Part shown: one piece after another, positions 35,801-45,404 of the stretch
How the letters are laid out: every line of letters starts with the position of its first letter
Numbering within the stretch: the stretch's first letter is position 1
Origin: Cyclaneusma minus
Lineage: Eukaryota > Ascomycota > Leotiomycetes > Marthamycetales > Marthamycetaceae
Reading direction: 5' to 3'
Assembly: GCA_037179335.1 (NCBI GenBank)
Contig: JAKZHN010000012.1
Location: forward strand, 124,001-188,000
DNA length: 64,000 bases
Notes under the pieces: model-generated
The model's input: the letters and a program-made list of their open reading frames with translations, nothing else
Databases searched by the model: none
Told to the model about the DNA's origin: nothing
Made by a program: the position numbers and the translations under genes

Positions 35801-37790
35801 TTTTTTTTAAAAAAGTTAAATTAATTTTTAGCCATTTGTATTTTAAAATCCTTTAAATATTAAGTCTAATAAGGAAAATATAAAACAAAACTGGTCTAAT
35901 AATATTTTTTTAATGTGGCTAAAAGCTAAATCGGTTTAAATCTTTTTATTAAAAATTTTAAAAGCCATTTTTTTAAAAAAAAACTATGTTATTTTAGGCT
36001 ATTATATTCAAAAGAAATGTACTTTAAAACGCTTTAAAGAAAAAGAAAATCCGGGATATAAATATAATAAGCAATACTAAATTAAAAAAAACAAAAATAG
36101 CTAAATTAAAAAAAAAAACTTTAAATTTTAAATTTGTATTAGGCTATAATAATATAGGCATATAAATATAATTTTCCAAAAATAATAAAAAAAGCTATTA
36201 AAAATATAAATTTAAATTCATTAATTAGCAATAATAGTATATAATTAATTAGCGGTAATTATTTAATAATATTAATTGGCAATGATATTTCAAAATTATT
36301 TGCTAATAAAAACAATTAGCGGCAATTATTTAATAATATTAATTATCGGCAATATATAAATATTAGCTAATAATAATATTGTAAAAAAATTGGCTAATAG
36401 CAATTATTTAATAATACTAATTGGCGGTAATATATAAATATTAATTAGCAATAATATTATAAAATTATTTGCTAATAAAAATAATTAAAAAAACGTGCAA
36501 AAGCTTTATATTAATAATATATTAGCGAATATTATTAGCAATACCAATATACTAATAGCCTTATATTTTAGGCTTTTTTTAAAAAAAAAATATTTATATT
36601 TGCAATAATTATAATTGCAATTGCTATTATTATATTTATAATAAATAAATAATTTAATATTATAATTTTTGCTATTAAATTTAAAGCTGGAAATATGTTT
36701 TGCTTTAATATATTTTATATAGCTATAAAAAATTTCAATAAATTTCTAAATTAATTTCCAATTTTTAAATTTATTTAATTTAATAATTAGGGCCTATTTA
36801 TAGGCTTTAATAGCGTATTTAATTTTTTAAATAAAATATTAATAAATACTAAAAATTTAAATATAAAAATTAATTAAATAAAACCATAATTTTGCAATAA
36901 TTTAAATATGTTATTTATAATAAATTTAGGCCTATATTAAGAAAAAAGCAAATTAAATTTTTAATATACGGCTAAAAGCCTTTCAATTCCCGCTTATTAA
37001 TATTAAAACAATTATATTATTATGCATAGCAAATATAATTTTAATATAAAAAATTAAATTAATAAAAAAGCAAATATTTAAGCAATATAAAAAATAAATA
37101 TTAAATTTATGTTAAAAAAATTTTAAATGGTTTTATTTTTAATATTAGGAAATTTGCAATAAAAAAATTAAAACTTAAAAAAATATTGCTTATTATTATT
37201 TTAATTGCCTTAAAGCTAGTTTGCAAAAGCGGCAAATTTTATTATATTAAATTTAGCCCGCTAGTATTTGGCTGCTAATTATAAGGCATGCTTTTATTTA
37301 ATTTAAAGGTTTTTTTATTTATTTTTAATTTTTCGTTTTTATATTTTATTATGTTCTTTGAAATAATTTTGATTAAGGGTTTCAGCCTATTAAAAATTTT
37401 AGGCAGCAAAAAAGGCATTTTTTAAAAATTATTTTATATTATTAGCATTGGCTATATAGCTGGGTATTTTTTTTAAAAAAAAGCAATTGCTTTGCAGCAC
37501 AATTGCTTAAAAGAATATTCCAAATTAAAAAAATTAAAATTCGAAATTATTTTATTAATAAATTGAATTATATAAATTATTTTGGCAATTTTTTTTAAAA
37601 AAAAATAATAATAATTTAAATAAAAATTAAAAGCTATAGCTAATCGCAATTTTTGTCTTAAAGCTTTAAAATTTTTAAAACTGGCATTATAAAGATTTCT
37701 TGTAATTTGGTAAAATTGCGGCCCTATATTGCTAACTATGCTGGCTAAATGGATTTCTGGCCAATAGCCAGCCTTACTAAATCACGTGAC
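32895..37790. repeat. Second RIP-degraded AT-rich island
   Basis: About 4.9 kb of AT-rich sequence with sharp edges, inserted inside the gene array. Two repeat types are visible: 32914-33050 resembles 33350-33480 (GCATAGCCAGCAAA, TTTTAGCGCCAAAAAGGC), and 33087-33260 resembles 37615-37790 (AAAAGCTATAGCTAATTGCA, AAAATTGCGGCC). Both pairs are direct repeats differing by RIP-type changes. The outer pair could be LTR-like ends of one decayed element. No protein motif is readable in the interior; the hydrophobic frame at 33844-34119 is AT-rich noise. Confidence 0.85.
36250..36487 (+). repeat. Tandem repeat, about three units of 70-88 bp
   Basis: Units start near 36251, 36319 and 36401 with GCGGTAATTATTTAATAATA or close variants. 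They continue ATTGGC(A/G)...ATATATAAATATTA and end ATTATTTGCTAATAAAAA. Unit lengths differ by internal insertion. Confidence 0.55.
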
Positions 37791-37824
37791 GCGGGTCAGC
37801 TGCTCTTCCTACCATATACCAATA

Positions 37825-37880
37825 TAATATACCTGAGCCGTAGCGATCTTGGCCGTTTCGGATTCTCGCTTATCGGTTGA
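37825..37880 (-). promoter_or_regulatory. Orphan family upstream box
   Basis: ATATAATATACCTGAGCCG, TAGCGATCTTGGCCGTTTCG and GATTCTCGCTTATCGG match the boxes of A, C and J. It points left, where the AT island begins within 40 bp instead of a gene. It is probably the displaced distal part of gene F's promoter. Confidence 0.55.
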
Positions 37881-38199
37881 AATATTCGCCTAAGGCAGTC
37901 TTTTGCTTATCACAAACTGTTGCTCACTTCTATCATACACTTTTCAAATTCCGAGTCGAGAAGATACAAATCCGGAACCCGGGAAACAGGCATTGCTTTC
38001 ATCCTGAAGTCTGTTCTCAACTACCTAAGCAACAAGCCCCTATCCCTACCTCCGGTTATCAGCCGCCACCAAGTCCCATAGAAACAAATTTGCCATGGGT
38101 ATCATCGTCCTAAGGCTAAATGCCCATCCAGGATCCCAAACTGTAAAAGCACACCCAAGAAGCTAGCCAAACTCCGGGAAAGAACTTAAATTCAAACTT

Positions 38200-38360
38200 C
38201 GACCTCCGTATCGGTGGGGTCTTCCGCGGCTTCGGTCTAATTCTCAACGTCTTTGCTTTTGTCGCCAAGGTGCAGGTGCTGTCGTCGTCGCTACTCTAAT
38301 TCGCGATGGTGCTCTTGTCGGGTGGCTCCAGTGGTCTACTTCTTCGACTTCTTGTTCAAG
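38200..38360 (-). pseudogene. Array family relic (acidic tract only)
   Basis: Minus-strand text DKSTIAN*SSDDDSTCT and, in another frame, DVEN*TEAAEDPTDTEVEV resemble the family acidic tract (compare DNNDTIADNSLAPSDDSAIS in gene H). Stops and frame changes are frequent. Around it (37950-38170) is the family 3' flank text AACAAGCCCCTATCC. Confidence 0.35.
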
Positions 38361-38782
38361 AGGGGTTTTTCCTGTAGGGATCGTTCTTAGGGGGTGACGT
38401 TGCTAGGGGAGACATTCCGCAGTTCGCTCGCATGCATTGTTTTAAAATCTTGAATCACGGCTGGGGAAGTGTTTGAAGAGAAGAGTGAGGAAGTTGATTT
38501 GTTGTGACGACTAACAAGCGCGTTGTATATTCCCATCCGATGACTTTACTCTTCACAAGAGCATGCCTTGAGAGCCCGGCGGAGTCTGACTAGTAGGTAA
38601 TCACCAGAAACCAAGTCATTCCTCCTCGCGGATCGTACTCAATGCCCTCTCCCTCATCCTAGCCCTCTTCTCTCCTGCACTAATCCTCTTTCCTTTCTTG
38701 GCACTGCTTTCATTCTTGGCTAAAAAGGAGCAATCTCGGATTGGCAACAGGCCCCTATTCCTTGTTCTCGTCTGATGAGCAG

Positions 38783-39145
38783 CTATCCACCCCCACAGGC
38801 ACAAGCTAACCATGGGCATCTCATGTCCTGGACTCGCTCGTACTCTAGCACACGGTTATTTCGCTCCTGAATCAGCTGAAACACTCCAGCATGTACTTTC
38901 AGGAGCTTATGCATAGGCTTAATCACCTTGTCGTAAACCCTCCTGATGTTCTGCTGGGGTACATGAATTTCGATATCTTGAAAGCGGATGTTCACGTTGA
39001 TCCACTTGCTCGTGGTCGCAGCGTCGTTATTGAAACCCCTGCACCTCATGACTAACTTCCAACGTCTACCCGATTCCCCAAGCTGCGAAAGTATACCCAA
39101 GGAGTCATGGTCAATGCCAGGCAGAGGATTGCCGATTGGGAGCAA
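38783..39145 (-). pseudogene. Array family relic M (central module)
   Basis: The frame contains RGFNNDAATTSKW, then IRFQDIEIHVPQQNIRRVYD and KVIKPMHKLL. This fits F's PDDFENKRGVSKK, FGDIEIYL and PQRTREIFGRLLYAL with the PYRYPYFVF part deleted. No acidic tract follows. The 3' flank at 38700-38790 (GCAATCTCGGATTGGC, GCCCCTATTCC.TGTTCTCG) matches that of gene F. It is open for 120 codons but lacks the family start, so probably a relic. Confidence 0.45.
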
Positions 39146-39520
39146 GCTCTAGGAAGTGCTGGATGAATGTCTACTCGCCTTTTGACCAGTTCTTGAACAA
39201 GTTCTTAACACTAGCGTTGCGCTTGCTGAAAGTCCTTGAGATGCTGCCGGGGGCTCAGGAGAGGCGGTAGACTCCTGCTGAACCTGTTGGGGTTGTGCTA
39301 TGCATACTGGGGTTGCGGCTGGGCCTGAGTTGAGTGACCGCGGCGGAACTTGGGACATGCGATCTCCAAATTTCCGATACGATCATAGGGTGGCGGTGAA
39401 CTTCCAACTGGTCAGTATGGCGGTTGATACCCAACCTAATAAATACCACCCCGAATTCCACCCAAACCAGACGCCGAGATGTTGTTCTCCAGCAATGGCG
39501 GCTTCTGTCACGGAGTCTTC

Positions 39521-40312
39521 TCAATCGTCGGCCACGGTGCTGTCGGAAGCTGAGGAGCTCGCTTTGGGGAAGGTATTTACGTCGTCTTCGTCGTCTTCGG
39601 CATCTTCGTCGTCCTCGTCGTTGTCGGAAGAGGCCTCATCACCGGCGTCGTAAGCTTTGTCTTTGTCAACAACGAGGAGAAGCTCACCAAAGACCTCTTT
39701 CGGGTGTTTCGCAGAAAGATACATCCTAGGATACAGCGAGGAGGCGGGGTCCCAGGCGCTGGCGAGGGTGGTGTAGATGATTCGCCAGGTTGTGTAGATT
39801 AGGATGACGAGGAATGCCGTGGTGCCCTAGTCTTGAGTGGGTTCAAAGTTGAGGCGGGTGACTATGGGCGTGGTTGGGACTGGTGAGTTTTGAGGGTCGA
39901 CAAGTAATGGGGTGGTCGAAGGACTCTGCATCACAGACGAGGGGGTTGAGGAGGAGGTGGTTGTTTGAGGGCTCCGTGAGCCCTGGCTGCCTTCGGGGGG
40001 TGCATGGGGGGACAGTATCGTGGGCGTGCTGCACTGTCTGACCCTTTGCAAAGCAAAGTAGACAAAGCGGTAAGGACAGCCGGGTTTATCGTCGAAGAAG
40101 ATTTCTGTTGAAGTAACGCAGCCGTTGAAAGCCTCCAGCTTCTTGATCCTAGTCGTGGTGTTGTTATTCTCGAAACCCTCGGGAAGGGTGCGCTTCTTTG
40201 CTTCGGCGGCTGCTTCGTCCTGGGCATTGACATGCGCGAATGCAATGTACGGGCCGGAATGGCTGAGGTCGGTTGAGGACGGGATAGCGCCGCAATGGTG
40301 AGCGGGAGCCAT
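39521..40312 (-). pseudogene. Array family member G, insertion and in-frame TAG
   Basis: A 264-codon frame with one TAG at 39827-39829. Modules: MAPAHHCGAIPSSTDLSHSG; KKRTLPEGFENNNTTTRIKK; STEIFFDDKPGCPYRFVYFA; then an insertion of about 100 codons absent from other members, Pro/Ser/Thr-rich and followed, after the TAG, by a hydrophobic run (FLVILIYTTWRIIYTTLA). The family resumes with YPRMYLSAKHPKEVFGELL, AYDAGDEASSDNDEDDEDAE and ends in acidic text without a C-terminal helix. The insertion may be an intron (GTCAGA at its start), but no clearly good acceptor keeps the frame. Product status uncertain. Confidence 0.6.
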
Positions 40313-40815
40313 GGTGTTCGTTCGGTGATTGGTTTGAAGGTTGATGTGAGCTTATAGGAGGATTGGTTATAATTGTTCGGAGTCTGATTGCGCTTGCAGA
40401 TTGAAAAGACTACTCAACTTCCTACAGCAATCATGACATACTACCGAAGCGGATCAGTGTCGCTCTTTGAGCCTCTCCTTAAACTCCTACTCTACGCATT
40501 ACGGCCCACTAATGTGGCACCATCACGTCCGCCGCCGGTAATGGCACCCTCCCACATATGGACAGTTATCATCAGGCGGTTGATTTTTGCCGCAGTGGCA
40601 GAAGTGAATTGGCGGCGTGAGAGCGTAGCCGCAACCGCTTTGTAGTTTAGAGTGCTAGTGAAAAAGCCTTGCGTGTACACTTTTTCCTTTGTAATTATTC
40701 AATCAAATGGGAATATTTTTCTTGGGCAAACAGCTGCGGCCATTCTTCTCGACCATTTCAAAACCGGAAGGTTTGCAATAGCGGCTCCATAGATCACCAA
40801 AACAAAGAATGACGG
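40313..40815. other. Intergenic between divergent units G and H
   Basis: G's leader keeps the array's TCTGATTGCGCTTGCAGATT text and ends at about 40430. No complete family box for G is seen. No gene. Confidence 0.45.
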
Positions 40816-40880
40816 TTAAGCGAGTGCTCAAGTTTTAAGCGACCATTTTCTAGCGACCGAGCTGCGCGGTGTAGGTATAG
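40816..40880 (+). promoter_or_regulatory. Family upstream box of gene H (plus orientation)
   Basis: TTAAGCGAGTGCTCAAG, TTTTAAGCGACCATTTT and CTAGCGACCGAGCTGCGCGG, then GTAGGTATAG, are the reverse complement of the box before the minus-strand genes. A pyrimidine-rich leader (TTTTTTTTCTCCTCTCTTCT) follows, mirroring the purine leader of minus-strand copies. Confidence 0.6.
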
Positions 40881-41092
40881 ACTCAATTTTTGTGCCTGGA
40901 TTTTTTTTCTCCTCTCTTCTTCTCTACACACCACCAACCGTTCCAAGATTCGAGGTCCTGCCTTCCCACATCTGATTTCCAGAGCGATCTCAGCGACCAG
41001 CGGCCATTCACCTCAATCAACTCCCAGAGCGTATCATGTCAACCAGCACTCCTTCAGCCTCTCCCACAAGTACAACTCCCCCTCTGTGCAGT

Positions 41093-41933
41093 ATGACCCA
41101 CCATTGCAGCACCCTGCCGTCCCCTACTGGACAGCACCCCTCTTCTCTTCCCCCTTCAACAACAACAACACCACACCTGCTCTCCTTGGCGAGCAATCCT
41201 TCCATCAAATCAAGACTCGAATCCAAATCACCGAGATGGAGATGGAAGCAGAACCCTCCATCGCCTTCGGTGCTGAGCTTACCTTAGCCGTAGCCAGCCC
41301 GTTCCAGCAGCTCCCCCCCCCCCCCCCGACGTCTTCGGCGTCAAAACCACCACCAGGCAAGCTTACAATGGCATGTGCATTGCGACCGGTCTATTCTTCG
41401 ACGACAAACCCGGCTTTCCGTACCGCTTCGTGTACTTCGCTTTTCCCAAGGGCCATGCGCTTCATCAGCGGCATGGTCGACAAGTTAACCGAAATTGTAA
41501 GCCGATGGCCCTCAGCCCACACCCCCAGCCACAATTGCTGACCAACTTCTCCCAGACTATGGCCCTCGTTCCCTCCTCCGAGAGCAATCAGATTATCGTC
41601 TACCATCTCGGTTCGATGAAGACTGTTATCGAGAATCTCACGGCCGAGTACAGCGGCGAGGTCTACGTCTCCAGAGAAATGTTCGGTGGACTCTTCCCTG
41701 CTATCGACAGACTCCAGGAGTCTAAATACTTTGCTGATGACGAAGCCTCTTCTGAGAACTTCTCCGACGACGACGAAGACGAAGACGACAACAACGATAC
41801 CATCGCCGACAATAGCCTGGCTCCCTCCGACGACAGCGCGATTTCCGACAAGAGCATGACACCATTCGAGAACGAGGCCATCGCTGCTGACAAGCGCAAC
41901 ACCTCTTCCTCCTCCTCCGCCATTGCCACCTGA
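41093..41933 (+). pseudogene. Array family member H, frames broken, C15 tract, one clear intron
   Basis: Starts MTHHCSTLPSPTGQHPSS in one frame. The central segment NGMCIATGLFFDDKPGFPYR, FVYFAFPKG lies in a second frame beginning right after a run of 15 C at 41313-41327. The next family text, MRFISGMVDKLTEI, is in a third. A well-formed 59-bp intron (41497-41555: GTAAGC, TTGCTGAC, TTCTCCCAG) then joins to TMALVPSSESNQII, EVYVSREMFGGLFPAI, SKYFADDEASSENFSDDD, ending in acidic/Ser-rich text (SDKSMTPFENEAIAADKRN) with no helix. The longest uninterrupted spliced frame would start without the family N terminus. Treated as probably non-functional, or miscalled at the C run. Confidence 0.6.
41313..41327 (+). 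repeat. Homopolymer of 15 C inside gene H
   Basis: A run of 15 C directly before GACGTCTTCGG. Its length sets which frame is read into the conserved central segment. Such runs are prone to slippage and miscalling. Confidence 0.85.
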
Positions 41934-42416
41934 ATCTAGGGATATGCTTGGACCGCGGGCAGTTTGGCTGTGCTTTCACGGAACCCCGCATAGAAGCACG
42001 CAGACTCTATCGCTTCTCGGTGGGCCTCGTATGGGTATTGGAATGGTTTGCTGGCGTGCTATTCGACGCCGAGTCCCCCCTTCCATCCCATGTCTTGATG
42101 ACCGTCGGCATTTTCTCTGGGTTGTACTCACTGTCTTTCCATGCCTGAGCTTGGCGGTTTCCAAGTCTTTGCATCCGGAACGGTCCCTGATGATGTTGGA
42201 TCGGAGGGGGTATCAATGCTTGGTGGTAAGCGTTTCAGCCTATTCTGTTGAATCCTTCCAACCAGGGTAGACGTTTGGGAACTCTAGGTCAAGGTACTGG
42301 CATTGCGCTTCCCTCGACCGGTGGCATACTCGAAGCTGTCTTGGGCTTCTTCCACAAAGTCCAAGTTCGCTTCAACACGTTCTGTATTCGACGGCGACAC
42401 CATTGTCGACAACAAC

Positions 42417-43090
42417 ATGCCCTCCTCCGATAACATGCTTGTCTCTAACTCCTCCAATAACATGCTTGTCTCTAACTCCTCCAAGAGTCTTCCTCCCGGC
42501 CCCATCTCGAACAAACGCACTCTCCCTGTCGAGTATGAGGACGGTGTGAGCTCCAAGAAGGTCTGCGTTGAGCGCACCGTGAACTCCAATGTAAGCATCC
42601 TGCTCGGTGACATCCCCGGCCTCCCTTGCCGCTCGCCTCACGTGGCCTTCTTATACAGTTGGCCCATACCTATGTAGCTTACCTGTGTACGTAACAGATG
42701 ATCGACATCTCCAGTGGATTCAATCTGGCACTTGATAAAGACAAGGTGTACCAGGGCAATGACGAGCTCTCGTTCGAAGAGGCTGAGCTTGAAGAGCCCG
42801 AAGAATCTGAAGAGCCTGTCGCCGAAGAAGAATTCTCTGACGAAGACACCTTCAAAGACATGACAATCTGCGAAGCCACTTTTCCCGACACCGACATGTC
42901 CGATAGTATCTCCTCTGAGTCCGACGAGACTACCTTCCCAGGCGATGCCGAAGACCCCATCGTTGAAGCCGCTTTCAAGAACAGCAGTACGGCCGCCCAA
43001 AATGCAAAGGTTGAACAAATCAAGGTCGAGATCGCTCAACTTCGCGCACTCATCGAAGAGCTTGTTGGAGTCCAAGCTCAGTTGTATTAA
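42417..43090 (+). CDS. Array family member I, probably one unusual intron
   Basis: From MPSSDNMLVSNSSNNMLVSN; the HHC start is missing. Modules: two exact 24-bp repeats encoding NMLVSNSS (42434-42485); NKRTLPVEYEDGVSSKKVC; ILLGDIPGLPCRSPHVAFLY. A TAG then interrupts at 42675. The second frame starts MIDISSGFNLALDKDKVYQG at 42698 and runs through an acidic tract to the helix TAAQNAKVEQIKVEIAQLRA, IEELVGVQAQLY. A GTGGCC...GTAACAG intron (42641-42697) would join the two in frame after SPH, but would remove the conserved VAFLYSW. The donor is atypical, so a frameshifted copy is equally possible. Confidence 0.5.
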
Positions 43091-44400
43091 TGTCGATCTG
43101 GCATGCACTGCATTCTGGGTTTCCGACATGGATCTGATCAGCATTTGTGCTACATTGTGCAGCACAAATGGCAACAACCTTGAAGGATTCTTTTTGGGCA
43201 ACCCAGACGTTTCCTTGATTGTTGCTCCAAGGTGCTGGGAATTTACTTTGTGGTAAAGCATTTGAAGCCCTCGGAAGCTTCGAAAGATTCGCCCTACCCA
43301 TGGTACTTGAAGGTTTCTGCGGGTGTGATCATCATTGGCGCCGGGATATGGATACTAGGGGCTTGTTGGTAGATTGGGATTACTTCTGAGTTCTTCAGTA
43401 GTTGAGAATAAAAGCAATGCCAGTATCTTACTTCCAGATGTATATCGTAAACTGCTATAATAAAAATATATGTTCAAATTTGCGCTCTTCTTTCTCTTTT
43501 CTTTTTCCCTCTAGCTTTCTCTGAAATTCTCTTGATCTAGGAATTGTCAATCGGTTCTTTGGGTGTGGACTTCTACTAGCTGAACTGGCTTTTAGGATGG
43601 CTTTTAGGAGTTCAGCCTAATACCCTCTATATCTGCGACTGGCCTTGTTTCCTTGGCGTTGGGATGGCTTATACAGTGGGAGTGGGATCATCTGGATAGG
43701 GCGCATGTGGACCAGGTTGCGACCGTTTACCTAGTCAAATGAAGTCACCCAAAGCTGAAGCCGGAAATTGTATTGGGCAATAGTTGATGTTGTTTGGTGG
43801 AAAGAAAAGGAAGAGAAGAGATGGCGCGAGGTTGTGTTTCTATTATCGCCGCAACGAGCTTAGCCGCTCGCTTAGAGGCCGAAACAATTACTCAATCGAG
43901 AGTTTTTGTTGATCACAGATCCCTGCTCACTTTGCAGATATCACTCCAGTAACTTTCATTCTTATCCGGGCCGTTGATGACGCAATCTAAATCTTTTCGG
44001 AGATTTCAAATCCCCCTGAACTCATCAGCCAAACGCTACCCAGCACCAAAACAGGCGCGCAACCTGTGGTATGTTCTCAGTTCCTGCCATTCTGACAACC
44101 CAAAAGGCCTGCCCAGACGGCATAATTCCAAGAAGCAAGGAAGAAACAGCCAACGTCCCCACTATTCGCTTGAAATTGTTCGGGATGTGTTTCCCCAGAC
44201 TACGAAAACCCAACGTCATGACACCTCGCTCAACTTTCGACGGTCCTTCTCTGGCTGCTCCAGCACGGCTCCTATCTCCCGGTACTTCCGGCTCTCCGTG
44301 GGAGCGTTAGCTATGGATTGAGGCTATTAGTGCTGGAGGTTTCCTGGGGCGACAGCGTTTGGCGTTGGTTGTTTAGCTGTATATTCAAGTCCATTGTTAA
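43091..44400. other. Intergenic with two orphan family promoters
   Basis: 43330-43440 is the family 3' flank of I, in reverse complement of 37990-38100. At 43440-43510 a TATA-like run and TTTGCGCTCTTCTTTCTCTT resemble a plus-oriented family promoter. At 43848-43880 is a minus-oriented box. Between them (43.5-43.8 kb) I find no family protein text, so a gene pair may have been lost. From 43960 to 44400 is the 3' flank of J. Confidence 0.45.
43848..43880 (-). promoter_or_regulatory. Orphan family upstream box
   Basis: CGCCGCAACGAGCTTAG, CCGCTCGCTTAGAGGCC, with purine leader AAAGAAAAGGAAGAGAAGAG on its left. No family gene follows to the left. Confidence 0.5.
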
Positions 44401-44787
44401 TTACTTCGTGCTCGGTTCAGACCCGTCCTCGTCGGACGAGGACAGGCTATCGTTAAACAAGACATTTTCTTCGTCATTGTCGGAGTATTCGGAAGCGGAA
44501 GCTTCGTCGTCGGCGTCGTAGCCGCTCGGCAGGGCTGGGAACTTTGCGCCGAACATCTCAATCATTTGTTTGCTAGTGAGATACAATCGGGGATATCCAC
44601 GTGGGAAAGCGAAGTAGACGGCCCGGTAAGGCATGCCAGGGATATCGTGGAAGAAGAGTCCGTTTGACATGCACATACCATCGAAGGCCGTGCCCATGGT
44701 GGTGTTGATACCATAGTCATAGTCGTCGGGGGGGCTGCCAGTAGAGTGAGCGGGGCTCGCGAGAGTGCTGCAGTAATGGGTAGCCAT
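44401..44787 (-). CDS. Array family member J, short intact form
   Basis: 128 aa from MATHYCSTLASPAHSTGS. It lacks the basic KRxLP block but has the most regular central segment in the array: FDGMCMSNGLFFHDIPGMPY, RAVYFAFPRGYPRLYLTSKQ, MIEMFGAKFPAL. Then YDADDEASASEYSDNDEE and a short acidic/Ser tail ending SEPSTK, with no C-terminal helix. Among all copies it is the cleanest short version (start, central module, acidic tail). No signal peptide. The full family box is at 45071-45108. Confidence 0.75.
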   Translation of the reverse strand: MATHYCSTLASPAHSTGSPPDDYDYGINTTMGTAFDGMCMSNGLFFHDIPGMPYRAVYFAFPRGYPRLYLTSKQMIEMFGAKFPALPSGYDADDEASASEYSDNDEENVLFNDSLSSSDEDGSEPSTK

Positions 44788-45049
44788 GATGCGCAGTGGA
44801 TCGGTTGACCGTTGGAGGAGAGGCTGCAAGAGTGGAGGTCAACTTGATGCGCTCTTAGAGTTGACTGAGGTGAATTTGGTAGTGAACTTGTTCGAGAAGT
44901 GAAGTTGGAGAGTCCATACCTAGCGGCCGTTGGCTGTTTAGATCGCGCTTGGAAGCTGATGAAGGATTGAAGGCAGAACTTCAGATTTTGGCTACGGTTG
45001 ATAATGTTTGGGAAAGAAGAAGAAGAAGAAAAGTGCACAGATTTGAGTT

Positions 45050-45108
45050 CAAAACATATACCTACGCGGCGCAGCGCGGCAGCTCGGTCGCTTGAATTCC
45101 CGCTTAAG
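45050..45108 (-). promoter_or_regulatory. Family upstream box of gene J
   Basis: AAAACATATACCTACGCGG, GCGGCAGCTCGGTCGCTTGA and TTCCCGCTTAAGGCC, with the purine leader GGGAAAGAAGAAGAAGAAGA between box and gene. Confidence 0.6.
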
Positions 45109-45404
45109 GCCAAAATTGCTCAAGCGAGATTCGTTGTTTATCAATGTACTGCAAATCGTTGTCTACTTTGCAAAGATCAATCCAGTAAACACCATTTTTA
45201 TCTCAGAAACGAGGCAATTTGCAGCTTGCTAGAAATTCCGACTCCCTCTGAACTCCCAAGGCGAGGCCTACCCGTATTAGCGCCGTAGAAACAATCCTTC
45301 TGTCCATGGTATCTTCCTAAGTAATTCCCAATGCCCCAAATCCCATGCCCACCCAGGCAGCGCAGTCCAAACCAACCTCAAGAAACAACCACCCAAAATC
45401 CCAA

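Noticed and set aside
36170..36560. CRISPR-like spacing in the AT island repeats
   Set aside because: The units are simple degenerate tandem repeats of unequal length in a eukaryotic transposon relic.
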